A stretch of 64,000 nt of DNA from Leptospira mtsangambouensis. Its GTDB lineage: Bacteria > Spirochaetota > Leptospiria > Leptospirales > Leptospiraceae. Of this stretch, positions 55,806 to 64,000 are shown in pieces. The position numbers and the translations under genes are program-made. The notes under the pieces were generated by a model, which did not search any database, had not been told where the DNA came from, and saw only the letters and a list, made by a program, of their open reading frames with translations. Location: positions 141,001 through 205,000 of the forward strand of contig NZ_RQHK01000002.1 in the NCBI RefSeq assembly GCF_004770475.1. The letters are read 5' to 3'. Within the stretch, counting starts at the first letter, position 1; every line of letters begins with the position of its first letter.

Positions 55806-57335
55806 TTACCTTTTGGAACCAACGTTTGTTTTTTCTGTTTGGTTGAGTTCCAAAAGTTCGGCAGTATTTCTTCGGCTCACCAAACAAACTTCCGGGTTAT
55901 CTTTCATGGATTCACCAAAACTTGGAATCATCATTTTGAGTTTGGATTTCCATTCATTTGATGACATTTCTTTTGGAAAACAATCTGCTAAAACTTCTAA
56001 CATAATCGAAACGGAAGTGGAGGCACCGGGACTTGCCCCAAGTAATGCTGCAAGCGATCCGTCTTTTGCAGAAACCACCTCTGTTCCAAACTCTAAAACG
56101 CCACCTTCTTCTTCATCTTTTTTGATGACCTGTACCCTTTGTCCTGCGATCACTAATTCCCAGTCTTCTGACTTTACTTCAGGAAAGTATTCTCTTAATG
56201 CATCGATCCTATCTTCATGTGATTGTATGGCCTGGCCAATGAGATACTTTGTTAATGGAAGGTTGTGCATCCCAGCAGATAACATTGGAAAGATATTGTC
56301 AAATTCCAACGATTTCACTAAGTCTAAATAAGATCCTCGTTTTAGAAACTTTGTCGTAAAACCTGCAAATGGTCCAAATAATAGTTCTTTTTTTCCTTCT
56401 ATGATTCTTGTGTCTAAATGGGGAACGGACATTGGTGGAGAACCTACATTCGCTTTTCCATATACTTTTGCAAAATGTTGTTTGATGACATCGCGGTTGC
56501 GGCAACGCAACCATTGCCCACTGACTGGAAATCCACCAAAGCCAGAAGCCTCAGGAATATCTGATTTTTCTAAAAGAGGAAGACTACCACCACCGGCTCC
56601 AATAAATACAAATTTGGCTTCATGGTGTTCCTTTTCATGGGTTTGAATATTATTTGATGTTAGGTGCCATAATCCATTTTCACTTCGTTCCAAATCTTTT
56701 ACATCTTCAAAATAATGAACATGAACATCTGGAAAACTTTCTAAATAACGAAACATGGCTCTAGTTAAAGTTCCAAAGTTGACATCAGTGCCTAATTCCA
56801 TTTTGGTAGCAGCAACAGGTTCTGAAGAATCACGACCAGACATAACCAGTGGAAGCCATTCTGTTAAAGTTTTGGTATCATCTGAATAAATGAGATCCTT
56901 AAAGAGTTGATATTTTTTTAAAGCTTCGTATCGCTTTTTAAGAAAGGAGACATTTTCTTCCCCCCAAACAAAACTATAATGAGGAATAGAGTGAATGAAT
57001 TCATCTGCATCTAAAATTCGTTTGGTGCCAGATAAATAACCCCAGAATTCTTTCGAAATTTCAAACCATTCAGCAATTTGAAGGGCTTTTTTCGTTTGGA
57101 TCGAACCATCTTCATTTTCGATCGTATAATTCAATTCACAAAAGGCAGAGTGTCCAGTTCCGGCATTATTCCAAGCATTGGAACTTTCCCTTGCCGCTGC
57201 ATCCAGACGTTCCAAAACTGTGATTGTTAGGTGAGGTGCAAGTTCTTTCAAAAGAACTCCGAGGGTGGCACTCATGATTCCTGCGCCAATCAAAATTACA
57301 TCCGACTTCGTTCTAACTGTATCTTTTTCTTTCAT
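55806..57335 (-). CDS. mqo: Malate:quinone oxidoreductase
   Basis: 509 residues from the ATG at 57335 (GAAGG just before it; the frame is open two codons further). The membrane-associated flavoenzyme oxidises malate to oxaloacetate and passes electrons to quinone, in place of or beside malate dehydrogenase. Features are the FAD site VILIGAGIMSATLGVLLKEL, ERLDAAARESSNAWNNAGTG followed by HSAFCELNYT, VFIGAGGGSLPLLEKSDIPE, FGGFPVSGQWLRC, LFGPFAGFTTKFLKRGSYLD and GASPGASTSVSIMLEVL. It completes oxaloacetate supply for the citrate synthase encoded in this window. Divergent from the metallophosphoesterase gene. Confidence 0.95.
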   Translation of the reverse strand: MKEKDTVRTKSDVILIGAGIMSATLGVLLKELAPHLTITVLERLDAAARESSNAWNNAGTGHSAFCELNYTIENEDGSIQTKKALQIAEWFEISKEFWGYLSGTKRILDADEFIHSIPHYSFVWGEENVSFLKKRYEALKKYQLFKDLIYSDDTKTLTEWLPLVMSGRDSSEPVAATKMELGTDVNFGTLTRAMFRYLESFPDVHVHYFEDVKDLERSENGLWHLTSNNIQTHEKEHHEAKFVFIGAGGGSLPLLEKSDIPEASGFGGFPVSGQWLRCRNRDVIKQHFAKVYGKANVGSPPMSVPHLDTRIIEGKKELLFGPFAGFTTKFLKRGSYLDLVKSLEFDNIFPMLSAGMHNLPLTKYLIGQAIQSHEDRIDALREYFPEVKSEDWELVIAGQRVQVIKKDEEEGGVLEFGTEVVSAKDGSLAALLGASPGASTSVSIMLEVLADCFPKEMSSNEWKSKLKMMIPSFGESMKDNPEVCLVSRRNTAELLELNQTEKTNVGSKR

Positions 57336-57405
57336 CCTCAACCTTCTGTCTCATTATCGACAACTTTTGTGATTTAATCTATGTCCAAAGAATAGGGTCA
57401 CTCAA

Positions 57406-58602
57406 TTGAAAGCATTCTTCCTATTTTTGTCCGTTCTCACATCGTTACTCGGATTTATCTATTACTATTCTACCTTCCGGTTGATCTCAGGACTTTCACT
57501 GAATGGACCGGTAGTTTCTGTGATTTTATTGGGAATTGGAGCTTTGGTTTTACTTGTTCCCTTGACTTATACCTTTAGTCGGATTTCCAAACGGGAAAAA
57601 ACGCAAACAATCTTTGCTTATATCACCTTTACCAATTTTGGTTTTTTTTCCATCCTATTCACATTGGTTCTTTTTATGGATTTTTTACGTTGGGTGGATT
57701 TGGGAATTATCACTCAATATTCACAAGTTTTGTTTTCAAGTTTGGTACATTTTGGATTTCCATTAGATGGAATCACCGAAGTCAAAAACTTTAGTTTGGC
57801 ATTTTCAACTATTGTTGCCGCTACTGCTCTCAGTTCTCTTGGATTTTTTAATGCACACGTTCGATTGTTATACAAACGAGTGTCAGTTCCTATTAAAAAT
57901 TTACATCCTGACTTGGATGGTTTTAAGATTGTTCAAATTTCGGATGTTCATATCGGACCTACGATCAAAGAAAAATTTTTGCAAAAAGTTGTGAAAAGGA
58001 TTAACCAAGAATCACCTGATGCCGTTGTGATTACCGGAGATTTGGTGGATGGACCAGCTTCTACATTAAAACAACATTTAAAACCACTCGCCGGCATTCA
58101 GTCTCAATATGGCACCTTTTATGTTACGGGAAATCATGAATACTATTCTGGCGTTCTTTCCTGGTTGCCTGAGATTCAAAACTTAGGCGTAAAAATCCTA
58201 CTCAACCAAAATCAAATTTTAACAGTTGGCAAAGCAAAATTATTAATGGCTGGGGTTACGGACCTAACCGCCGGTCGAATGATCAAATCTCACCAAACAG
58301 ATCCTAAACGAGCAATGCTTGGTGGTGAAAATTGTGATTTTAAAATACTATTGGCCCACCAACCCAATAGTATTTATGAAGCAAGTGAAGCTGGCTTTCA
58401 GTTGCAGATTTCTGGGCACACTCATGGCGGACAATTTTTTCCCGGAAATATTTTGATTTATTTTGCCCAAAAGTTTGTTTCCGGTTTGCATCAGTATAAA
58501 AATTCTTTAATTTATGTTAGTCGTGGAACCGGATATTGGGGTCCTCCATTTCGATTAGGGGCTCCTTCTGAAATTTCCATTTTAAAACTAGAATCCGCAT
58601 AA
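57406..58602 (+). CDS. Membrane metallophosphoesterase (YaeI/YkuE-like)
   Basis: 398 residues from a TTG. Four hydrophobic segments fill the first 150 residues (FFLFLSVLTSLLGFIYYYS; VVSVILLGIGALVLLVPLTY). The calcineurin-like domain has all metal motifs: KIVQISDVHIGPTIK, VVITGDLVDGP, FYVTGNHEYYSG, ILLAHQPN and LQISGHTHGGQFFPGN. Related proteins with this layout cleave phosphodiesters or UDP-sugars of the lipid type. The substrate here is unknown. An AGGG 8 nt before the TTG may serve as ribosome site. Confidence 0.9.
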   Translation: MKAFFLFLSVLTSLLGFIYYYSTFRLISGLSLNGPVVSVILLGIGALVLLVPLTYTFSRISKREKTQTIFAYITFTNFGFFSILFTLVLFMDFLRWVDLGIITQYSQVLFSSLVHFGFPLDGITEVKNFSLAFSTIVAATALSSLGFFNAHVRLLYKRVSVPIKNLHPDLDGFKIVQISDVHIGPTIKEKFLQKVVKRINQESPDAVVITGDLVDGPASTLKQHLKPLAGIQSQYGTFYVTGNHEYYSGVLSWLPEIQNLGVKILLNQNQILTVGKAKLLMAGVTDLTAGRMIKSHQTDPKRAMLGGENCDFKILLAHQPNSIYEASEAGFQLQISGHTHGGQFFPGNILIYFAQKFVSGLHQYKNSLIYVSRGTGYWGPPFRLGAPSEISILKLESA

Positions 58603-58740
58603 TTTCGGAGTTTCGAGCCTATTAAATTGAATCCTGAACCTAGAACTCGGGTTGTTCCTAGTTGAAAAAAAATACGAAAGTAGGTGAAGTCCTTTGGGAT
58701 TTCTGAAATGATTGTCAAACGAAATGGCGGACCAAAGAGC

Positions 58741-60522
58741 ATGAATCAGAATCTACTCATCAGAAAATTGACTATTGCAATAGAAGCTCCTCTTTACTTA
58801 CTGATTTTTCCTTATTTTATAAACTTTTGTTTATTTGCCTCACGTTTTGATGTTACAACTCTCATCCAACTTGCCATCCTTGGTTCTCTACTTTCCCTTC
58901 TCCCATTGGTGATTGGAATTTCCTTACGGTATCGTAGATTAAAACGCCTGTTAGCTTATTCTAGTCAGACGGATGGAAAAACCTTAGAAGTTTTGAAAAA
59001 AGGTCTTTTGGAACATCCGCATTGGGAAGGAAAGGTTATCCTCATCCGCTGGATCGTTTCTATTTTTGGATTTTCCTTTATGGCAACGACCGTTTTGGAA
59101 CTTCCGTGGAAAGAAATATTAGCATTGCCTTATGCTTGTGTGATGTTATCTCCCATTATCTATTTGGCATTTTATTTTCAAACGGAAGTAAACTTGAGTC
59201 CCGTATTAAAAGCCAATGAATTGTCTTCTGTTCTTTTGGATGAAACGAAAATTAGGGTTTTTGGTGTGTTCCAAAGAAATCTTTTTACGATGATTGCGGT
59301 TGCTTTGTTACCAATGTTAACGTTTGGATATTATTTGTTTTTAATTTTATTAACGGAGTTTCGTTCTCCTTATTGGTTTTACCAAATGCCAATTGTTTTT
59401 ATCATGATGGTAGTCATTATCATCTATGCAGCATATGTTGGTAGTAAATCTCTTAAAGAAGACATTGGTAACTTAAACCACTCGATAGAAAAACTATCTA
59501 AAGGGGAACTATCGGAAACCATCCCACAGCTTTCTGCCACAAACTTGAGTCATACGATCACTAAATTAAACTTATTTATGGAATCGTTACGCCAGTATTT
59601 CCAAACCGCAAAAGTTGAAGCTATCTCTCTCCTTTCTACTTCTAGATTAATTTTAGATAAAGGAAGTGTCATCGATTCTCAGGTAAGTGCAGAAAAAAAC
59701 AAACTAGACTCCACTTTTGAATCGGTAAACCAAATTCAAAATTTATCCCGAGCGACTTATGATCGTGTTCTTTCCCAGAAAGATAAAACTAATTTTTTAG
59801 TGACAGAACTCACTCGAGTCACTGAAGAAATGACTGACCTTTCAGTAAAAGCGGATGGTTTGGCACAAAATACAGTCCATTCTATTGGAACCATTCAAGT
59901 TGCAAAGGATGCTATCCAATCTGCCTACGAAAAGGTAGAAGTGATGAATCAAATGAGTGAAAATATCAAAGAAACCATTTCTATTGTAGAAGGTATTTCT
60001 GACAGAGTGAATTTACTTTCCTTAAATGCCTCCATTGAAGCGGCACGTGCCGGATCAATGGGAAGGGGATTTGCTGTTGTCGCTGGTGAAGTATCACGTC
60101 TTGCGGATGAAACAGCCAAGAATATTGAAGAAATCAAACGAGTTGTAAAGTTATCTCAAGTTGCTTCCAAAGAAAGTTTGGAATCCATGAAAGAAATTAT
60201 CTCCACCAATGAAGATGTAAAATTAAAATTTGAAGAAATTTCGAAAGTAGTGCAGATGTTCGGTCGGACGAGTGAAACAAGTTCCGAGAATGTAAAGTCA
60301 TTAAAAGACCTTGTTGCTCAATTCCAGCGGGATGCAGAACAAATTACCGAAGAAATGAAATTACAAACAGGATATACAGAAGAGTCGAATACCAATTTAC
60401 AAGAGTTGTGGGAGAACCATTCAAAAATTTCTACAACCTTTGGTGAAATTTCCGAAGAAGCAAATCGTCTGCAAACTGTATCAGATTCAATGGAAAAGAT
60501 TGTTTCTCGGTTTCGATTTTAG
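58741..60522 (+). CDS. Methyl-accepting chemotaxis protein, membrane-sensing type
   Basis: 593 residues from the ATG at 58741; the frame is open to a GTG at 58684 but the added residues are unlike a receptor N-terminus. Six hydrophobic segments (about 15-255) form a membrane sensor without a large periplasmic loop. A HAMP-like stretch ([20 protein letters not shown]) leads to the signalling domain with [20 protein letters not shown] followed by [20 protein letters not shown]. The membrane-sensor type resembles receptors or cyclase-like sensors of leptospires. Ligand unknown. Confidence 0.9.
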   Translation: MNQNLLIRKLTIAIEAPLYLLIFPYFINFCLFASRFDVTTLIQLAILGSLLSLLPLVIGISLRYRRLKRLLAYSSQTDGKTLEVLKKGLLEHPHWEGKVILIRWIVSIFGFSFMATTVLELPWKEILALPYACVMLSPIIYLAFYFQTEVNLSPVLKANELSSVLLDETKIRVFGVFQRNLFTMIAVALLPMLTFGYYLFLILLTEFRSPYWFYQMPIVFIMMVVIIIYAAYVGSKSLKEDIGNLNHSIEKLSKGELSETIPQLSATNLSHTITKLNLFMESLRQYFQTAKVEAISLLSTSRLILDKGSVIDSQVSAEKNKLDSTFESVNQIQNLSRATYDRVLSQKDKTNFLVTELTRVTEEMTDLSVKADGLAQNTVHSIGTIQVAKDAIQSAYEKVEVMNQMSENIKETISIVEGISDRVNLLSLNASIEAARAGSMGRGFAVVAGEVSRLADETAKNIEEIKRVVKLSQVASKESLESMKEIISTNEDVKLKFEEISKVVQMFGRTSETSSENVKSLKDLVAQFQRDAEQITEEMKLQTGYTEESNTNLQELWENHSKISTTFGEISEEANRLQTVSDSMEKIVSRFRF

Positions 60523-60658
60523 TTTAAAAGCAAATGAAAAACAATCACCCAATTGAAACTTGGGACAGCTATACAATGACTGAAATGGAAATTTAGGTTT
60601 TGTATGGAAGAGTTGATTCTCATCCTGCAAACAGAACAGAATGAGAATCTTTCGAAAG

Positions 60659-61261
60659 TTATTTTTTTAAATAACCTTTTTCTTTGATTTCAGCAAAGAC
60701 TGAACTCAGTAAATCTCTTCTTTGTGCATCTACTTTTGCCACTGGATCAGCAAAAGGCATTACAAATAAAAGTAAGATTTGGCCGACTTCAGTTCTTTTT
60801 TCTTCACGTTTCATTTCGGCAATAACTTTCCCTTTTTTATCTTTCACAACTACATTCATAGTAATATGGGATCCTGCGTAATAAGGTAAAATCCCAAGAG
60901 TTGGCAAAGAAAGCCAAAGAGATACTTTGGCAGAAAAATAACCACGATCTTCTGTCGCTTTGATATCAAATGTATAGTCTGCTTCTGTTTGACTTCTGGT
61001 AGAATAAACATCCTCGCTTTCATTCAAAAGTTTAGCAGATTCATTTTGCCATTTTTGCTTCAAAAATTCATGTGGATCGTCAGGTTCTCCATTCACTGTC
61101 CCCTGGTAAGTGGCATTCACTTTCACTGCTAACTTTTTTGAAGTACCAAAGTTTTTGACAATAGGAGTTCCTTCATATTCACCACTTCGAAAATTCAAAC
61201 AGTTGATTGTTAGAATTCCCAGAATCATTAATGTTAGGTTTTTATAAAAAGGTTTAATCAT
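60659..61261 (-). CDS. Putative lipoprotein
   Basis: 200 residues beginning MIKPFYKNLTLMILGILTIN then Cys21, a lipoprotein signal. The mature part has AVKVNATYQGTVNGEPDDPH, a helix (HEFLKQKWQNESAKLLNESE), SLWLSLPTLGILPYYAGSHI, MNVVVKDKKGKVIAEMKREE and VGQILLLFVMPFADPVAKVD, ending in a helix. The SLPTLGILP..V-x-D-K-x-GKVI segment matches the lipoprotein at 38863-39504 in order and spacing. Small proteins of this kind in leptospires are of unknown function. It lies 27 bp after the next lipoprotein gene on the minus strand. Confidence 0.78.
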   Translation of the reverse strand: MIKPFYKNLTLMILGILTINCLNFRSGEYEGTPIVKNFGTSKKLAVKVNATYQGTVNGEPDDPHEFLKQKWQNESAKLLNESEDVYSTRSQTEADYTFDIKATEDRGYFSAKVSLWLSLPTLGILPYYAGSHITMNVVVKDKKGKVIAEMKREEKRTEVGQILLLFVMPFADPVAKVDAQRRDLLSSVFAEIKEKGYLKK

Positions 61262-61288
61262 TAGTTTTCCTGATTGAAGGTATAAAGT

Positions 61289-62122
61289 TTATTTTTTAAA
61301 TTTACTAAGTTTTTTATCTGCAACTTCTTTCCAGTAGGAGTTCGGATTCGCTTTGCTCACACCTTCTAAAAAAACAAACTCGTCAAAACCTGCTCTACGT
61401 AAATCTGGGTAGTAGTATTTGTCTTTGAGTAATTCTGAATTTGATTTTAGGATGAAACCATTGTCTTTTTCTAAAACAAATTTCTTTTTATTGGAAAGAC
61501 CGATTAACTCATCTAAGGTTGCTGAAAGCGCAAATTGGTCATCAGAAGTTGTTTCCTTTAATACCCCTTTAAACAATCCTAAATATTGAATTTCACCTGG
61601 TTTTGCTTTGAATTTCATTACTTTAGAACTGTCTTCTGGATCAAAGTCTATATACACATTATTACATTGTTGTTGTGTTGTAGGAACTCCGTTAACAAAT
61701 ACAATTTTGGTTTGGCAATAAACATAACCTGTAGTTGAAACAGTATATGATTTTCCATCAACAGGAACAATCCGTGAAACGAAGGAAATGATTGGTAATT
61801 TTTTACCGTTATAAATTTTTTCCTTATCCGTTTCTTCTACTAAGACATCTGCTGGATCTGGAGTTCTTTTTTTGGCATTCACTTTGCTATCTGCATCCAA
61901 TTTAACGATTAGGTCTCCAAATGCCTGACCAAATTGGTATTGGTTTTCACTTCCAAAAAGACCAGGTGGATATTCTAAATAGATTCCATATCCGACCAAA
62001 CCTACTGATTTGATTTCTTCTTTGGACTTGGGAGACTCTAACCTGTAGACAGAGGACTTACAGGCGGTTACAAACAAGAATAGGGGGAGTAATATAATTC
62101 CCGTGATGCGAAATTTGTTCAT
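61289..62122 (-). CDS. Putative lipoprotein
   Basis: 277 residues from the ATG at 62122, chosen because AAGGAAG lies just before it and a lipoprotein signal follows at once (KFRITGIILLPLFLFVTACK, Cys21); the frame is open to 62173 but those residues are not signal-like. The mature part is beta-rich (SVGLVGYGIYLEYPPGLFGS; YTVSTTGYVYCQTKIVFVNG) with a C-terminal LRRAGFDEFVFLEGVSKANP. No named domain. It is first of a two-gene unit with the lipoprotein at 60659-61261. Confidence 0.78.
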   Translation of the reverse strand: MNKFRITGIILLPLFLFVTACKSSVYRLESPKSKEEIKSVGLVGYGIYLEYPPGLFGSENQYQFGQAFGDLIVKLDADSKVNAKKRTPDPADVLVEETDKEKIYNGKKLPIISFVSRIVPVDGKSYTVSTTGYVYCQTKIVFVNGVPTTQQQCNNVYIDFDPEDSSKVMKFKAKPGEIQYLGLFKGVLKETTSDDQFALSATLDELIGLSNKKKFVLEKDNGFILKSNSELLKDKYYYPDLRRAGFDEFVFLEGVSKANPNSYWKEVADKKLSKFKK

Positions 62123-62868
62123 TTTGACTTCCTTAATTTTTGCAAAATCTGTAAGGATTTGAGAATTTGGCAAGTAAAACGGTTTGGTTCATTTGAAAAA
62201 TCGTAAAAACAGAAATTTAATTTATTCTTAAAATATACACCAGTGGTTCCTGCTTGATGTGTTAGATTCTCTGGTTCAGAGAACTGAACGTCTCTAAGTT
62301 TCGCACAGATGATTGGGTGATAAATCCTGAAGATAGTGGGTATGTTTGGTGGTTCTAAAGGATTCAGTTTAACATTTGCAAGTTTTTCTTTGGTTCGTAG
62401 TTCTACTTTATAAAATCAGTTTAAGAATATTGAGGTATGAGTTAATTCTTATCAAAAGGATGTTGAATGCTTCTTGGATTATTTGCATCAGTTGAGTTTT
62501 TATCATTCATAGATATATGATCATCCTATTTATTTTCGAAGTCTTGACCTATCAGTATATGATACGTTTACAAAAACATATGCTAAAAAAATAATCTGCC
62601 TTCACTATCGTTATCTTCTTGTTCAATCTGAGTTTTGATTTTTGTAATGAGGGTGACCAATGCCCAAATCTATGTCTCTTCATCTTGGTCAGTTGGGGAC
62701 TTGGTTAATTTTTTATTTACAATTGGTGCTGAAAAGTACATTGTTCTTATTGGTGAATTGCCACTAGATGATTTGTAGTGGATTAATAAATATAGAGATA
62801 TTAAAAAAATACTTTCATTTCATCGGAAGTTTTTGTTTCCTCATAATTCAATCGATAACTTACAAAGT
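62123..62868 (+). other. 746-bp stretch without a convincing gene
   Basis: AT-rich, with no frame of usual coding character. It holds an imperfect hairpin (62261-62297: outer arms TTAGA/TCTAA, inner perfect arms GTTCAG/CTGAAC around AGAA). A 43-codon frame from the ATG at 62647 (QIYVSSSWSVGDLVNFLFTI) ends at TAG 62776 and is in phase with the following receptor, which is then open to its own ATG; this could be a gene remnant or chance. No tRNA or clear promoter was seen. Confidence 0.5.
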
Positions 62869-64000
62869 ATGTTAAAACAAATTCTTCATAAACTATATTC
62901 TCTTAGTATCCGTACTCAGCTGATGATCTTCATTTTTTTTGTGCTCAACTTAGTACTTGGCCCAATTTTTTATCTCGTATATCATTCTGCAAAAAACCAA
63001 ATTGTAAATCTCGGTGGAGAATTGTTTAAAACCTTGGCAACTGATTCAGTCGCTGTGATCGATTTGTTAAATGAAGATGTAAAGGCCGGAAAAATAAGTT
63101 TAGCGGACGCCCAAGAAATGGCTAGGATCTATATTTTGGGACCTAAAGGATCCGATGGAGTTCGCGACTTGTCCAAAGGCAAAATGTCTGCCAAATTGGA
63201 CATGAGAGTTTGGGCCTCTCGTCCGAATGGTGTTTTTACAATGAACCCCTTTAACATTGAAGGAGTCAATCTTTGGGATTACCAGGTTGATGGAAAATTT
63301 ACGGTTCGAGACACTTGGTCGAATAAAGAAAGAACCGGAAAAATAGTTTATGAGTTGTGGCAAGAGGGAGAGGAGCCAACTCATTCTTGGATAGCCTATC
63401 AGATTTATTATGAACCTTGGGATTGGATTGTTGGTTCTGGTGGGAGAGAGGCTATTTTTTATGAAGAGCGCCTTAAGTCCCTTTCCTACTTATTCTTTTT
63501 CGGTGCTATCTTTGCTTCTGTCATTTCCTTAGTGTTTTCCTATTTTTTTGCAGCAATCTTTGCAAAGAAGATCAATCACGTGAAGTCACTCATCGGAAAA
63601 GCAAGAGAAGGAGATTTGACTTCAAAATCTAACCATCTATATAAAGATGAAATTGGATCACTTCTTACTGATTTTGATCAAATGACGAATAGTTTGCGAA
63701 CGATGATTCAGGTTGTTTCGCAATCTTCAAATGAAGTATTGAAATCGGCAGATCAGTTGATTGAAAGTGCAAAAGGATCTGCAAGCGTTGCTGCGACAAT
63801 TTCAGAATCAATGACAACAGTGCGAAGTAATTCAAATACCCAATTGGAAGCATTTTCAGAAAACAAATCGGCAGTAGAAGAAAATACACTTGCGATCGCA
63901 AAAATTGCTGAGGCAACTTATGTGGTTTCAGAATTGTCAAATGGTGTTTTGGAAAAAGTAGAAGAAGGCCAAGGCATTGTGAAACAAACAATTTATCAGA
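62869..64000 (+). CDS. Methyl-accepting chemotaxis protein, sCache type (cut by window edge)
   Basis: At least 377 residues; the C-terminus lies outside the window. A transmembrane helix (TQLMIFIFFVLNLVLGPIFY) is followed by a periplasmic single-Cache domain (about 40-200: DSVAVIDLLNEDVKAGKISL; ending in IAYQIYYEPWDWIVGSGGRE), a second membrane helix (YLFFFGAIFASVISLVFSYF), a HAMP region (KKINHVKSLIGKAREGDLTS) and the start of the coiled signalling domain. The Cache ligand is unknown; the pattern fits small organic acids. The conserved signalling tip is not yet reached at the edge. Confidence 0.9.
   Translation, partial: MLKQILHKLYSLSIRTQLMIFIFFVLNLVLGPIFYLVYHSAKNQIVNLGGELFKTLATDSVAVIDLLNEDVKAGKISLADAQEMARIYILGPKGSDGVRDLSKGKMSAKLDMRVWASRPNGVFTMNPFNIEGVNLWDYQVDGKFTVRDTWSNKERTGKIVYELWQEGEEPTHSWIAYQIYYEPWDWIVGSGGREAIFYEERLKSLSYLFFFGAIFASVISLVFSYFFAAIFAKKINHVKSLIGKAREGDLTSKSNHLYKDEIGSLLTDFDQMTNSLRTMIQVVSQSSNEVLKSADQLIESAKGSASVAATISESMTTVRSNSNTQLEAFSENKSAVEENTLAIAKIAEATYVVSELSNGVLEKVEEGQGIVKQTIYQ

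Noticed and set aside
55798..56331. 177-residue plus-strand frame opposite mqo
   Set aside because: Entirely inside mqo on the other strand; no signal or domain.

Overview
The window looks like chromosome from a leptospire, most likely one of the saprophytic Leptospira lineage. The grounds are several spirochaete-style lipoproteins with loose lipoboxes, LL-diaminopimelate aminotransferase (dapL), 7TMR-DISM sensor and phosphatase proteins, a bactofilin, several membrane chemotaxis receptors and many TTG/GTG starts. This is inferred from the encoded proteins; no database search was possible. No tRNA, rRNA, CRISPR array, insertion sequence or prophage was seen.

Region 1-14.5 kb is mostly housekeeping on the + strand: a LOG-family enzyme, rpmB, nth, a UbiA-like prenyltransferase with ubiX, the overlapping set pyrB/DUF2203/dapL, two paired envelope proteins, a CBS/PAS/Fis-type regulator, rho, rpmE, an unusual IscU-like/pentapeptide fusion, a STAS anti-anti-sigma protein and a lipoprotein. 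A protein with a signal peptide (2218-3051, minus) overlaps the 3' end of nth, and a hotdog thioesterase is divergent from pyrB. Region 14.5-24.5 kb is on the minus strand and reads, in order of transcription: lytic transglycosylase, citrate synthase (flanked by two hairpins), a 7TMR-DISM/PP2C phosphatase, two methyltransferases, a GHGFGH glycosyltransferase-like protein and a FapA-like protein.

Region 24.5-30.3 kb is a tight + strand cluster: two unknown proteins, bactofilin, pdxA, a membrane protein, a DegT-type aminotransferase and a membrane-anchored protein. It is followed by back-to-back terminators and then the 2-oxoglutarate dehydrogenase operon on the minus strand in the order sucB-lpd-sucA. 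With gltA and mqo (55.8-57.3 kb) the window therefore carries much of an aerobic TCA cycle. A gamma-carbonic-anhydrase-like gene is divergent from sucB and is followed by a REP-like double hairpin.

Region 36.7-64 kb is more accessory: secreted and lipoprotein genes, three chemotaxis receptors (one cut by the window edge), a GAF-GAF-PP2C phosphatase, a hybrid histidine kinase, an OmpA-like barrel, a metallophosphoesterase and malate:quinone oxidoreductase. Two small systems stand out. (1) A nitrite-reduction cassette, AniA-type NirK with a fused cytochrome c, NirV and a SCO copper chaperone, lies behind a perfect FNR/DNR-type box spaced like a class II activated promoter; that geometry also moves the NirK start downstream. 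(2) An ECF41 sigma factor with its three hallmark motifs sits in an operon with an NDH-2-like flavoprotein, and a match to the ECF41 promoter (TGTCACA, 17 nt, CGTC) lies just upstream, suggesting autoregulation. Other points worth a second look are the IscU-like fusion that lacks the third cluster cysteine, the Fis-type regulator without an AAA+ domain, and a 746-base stretch without a convincing gene before the last receptor.
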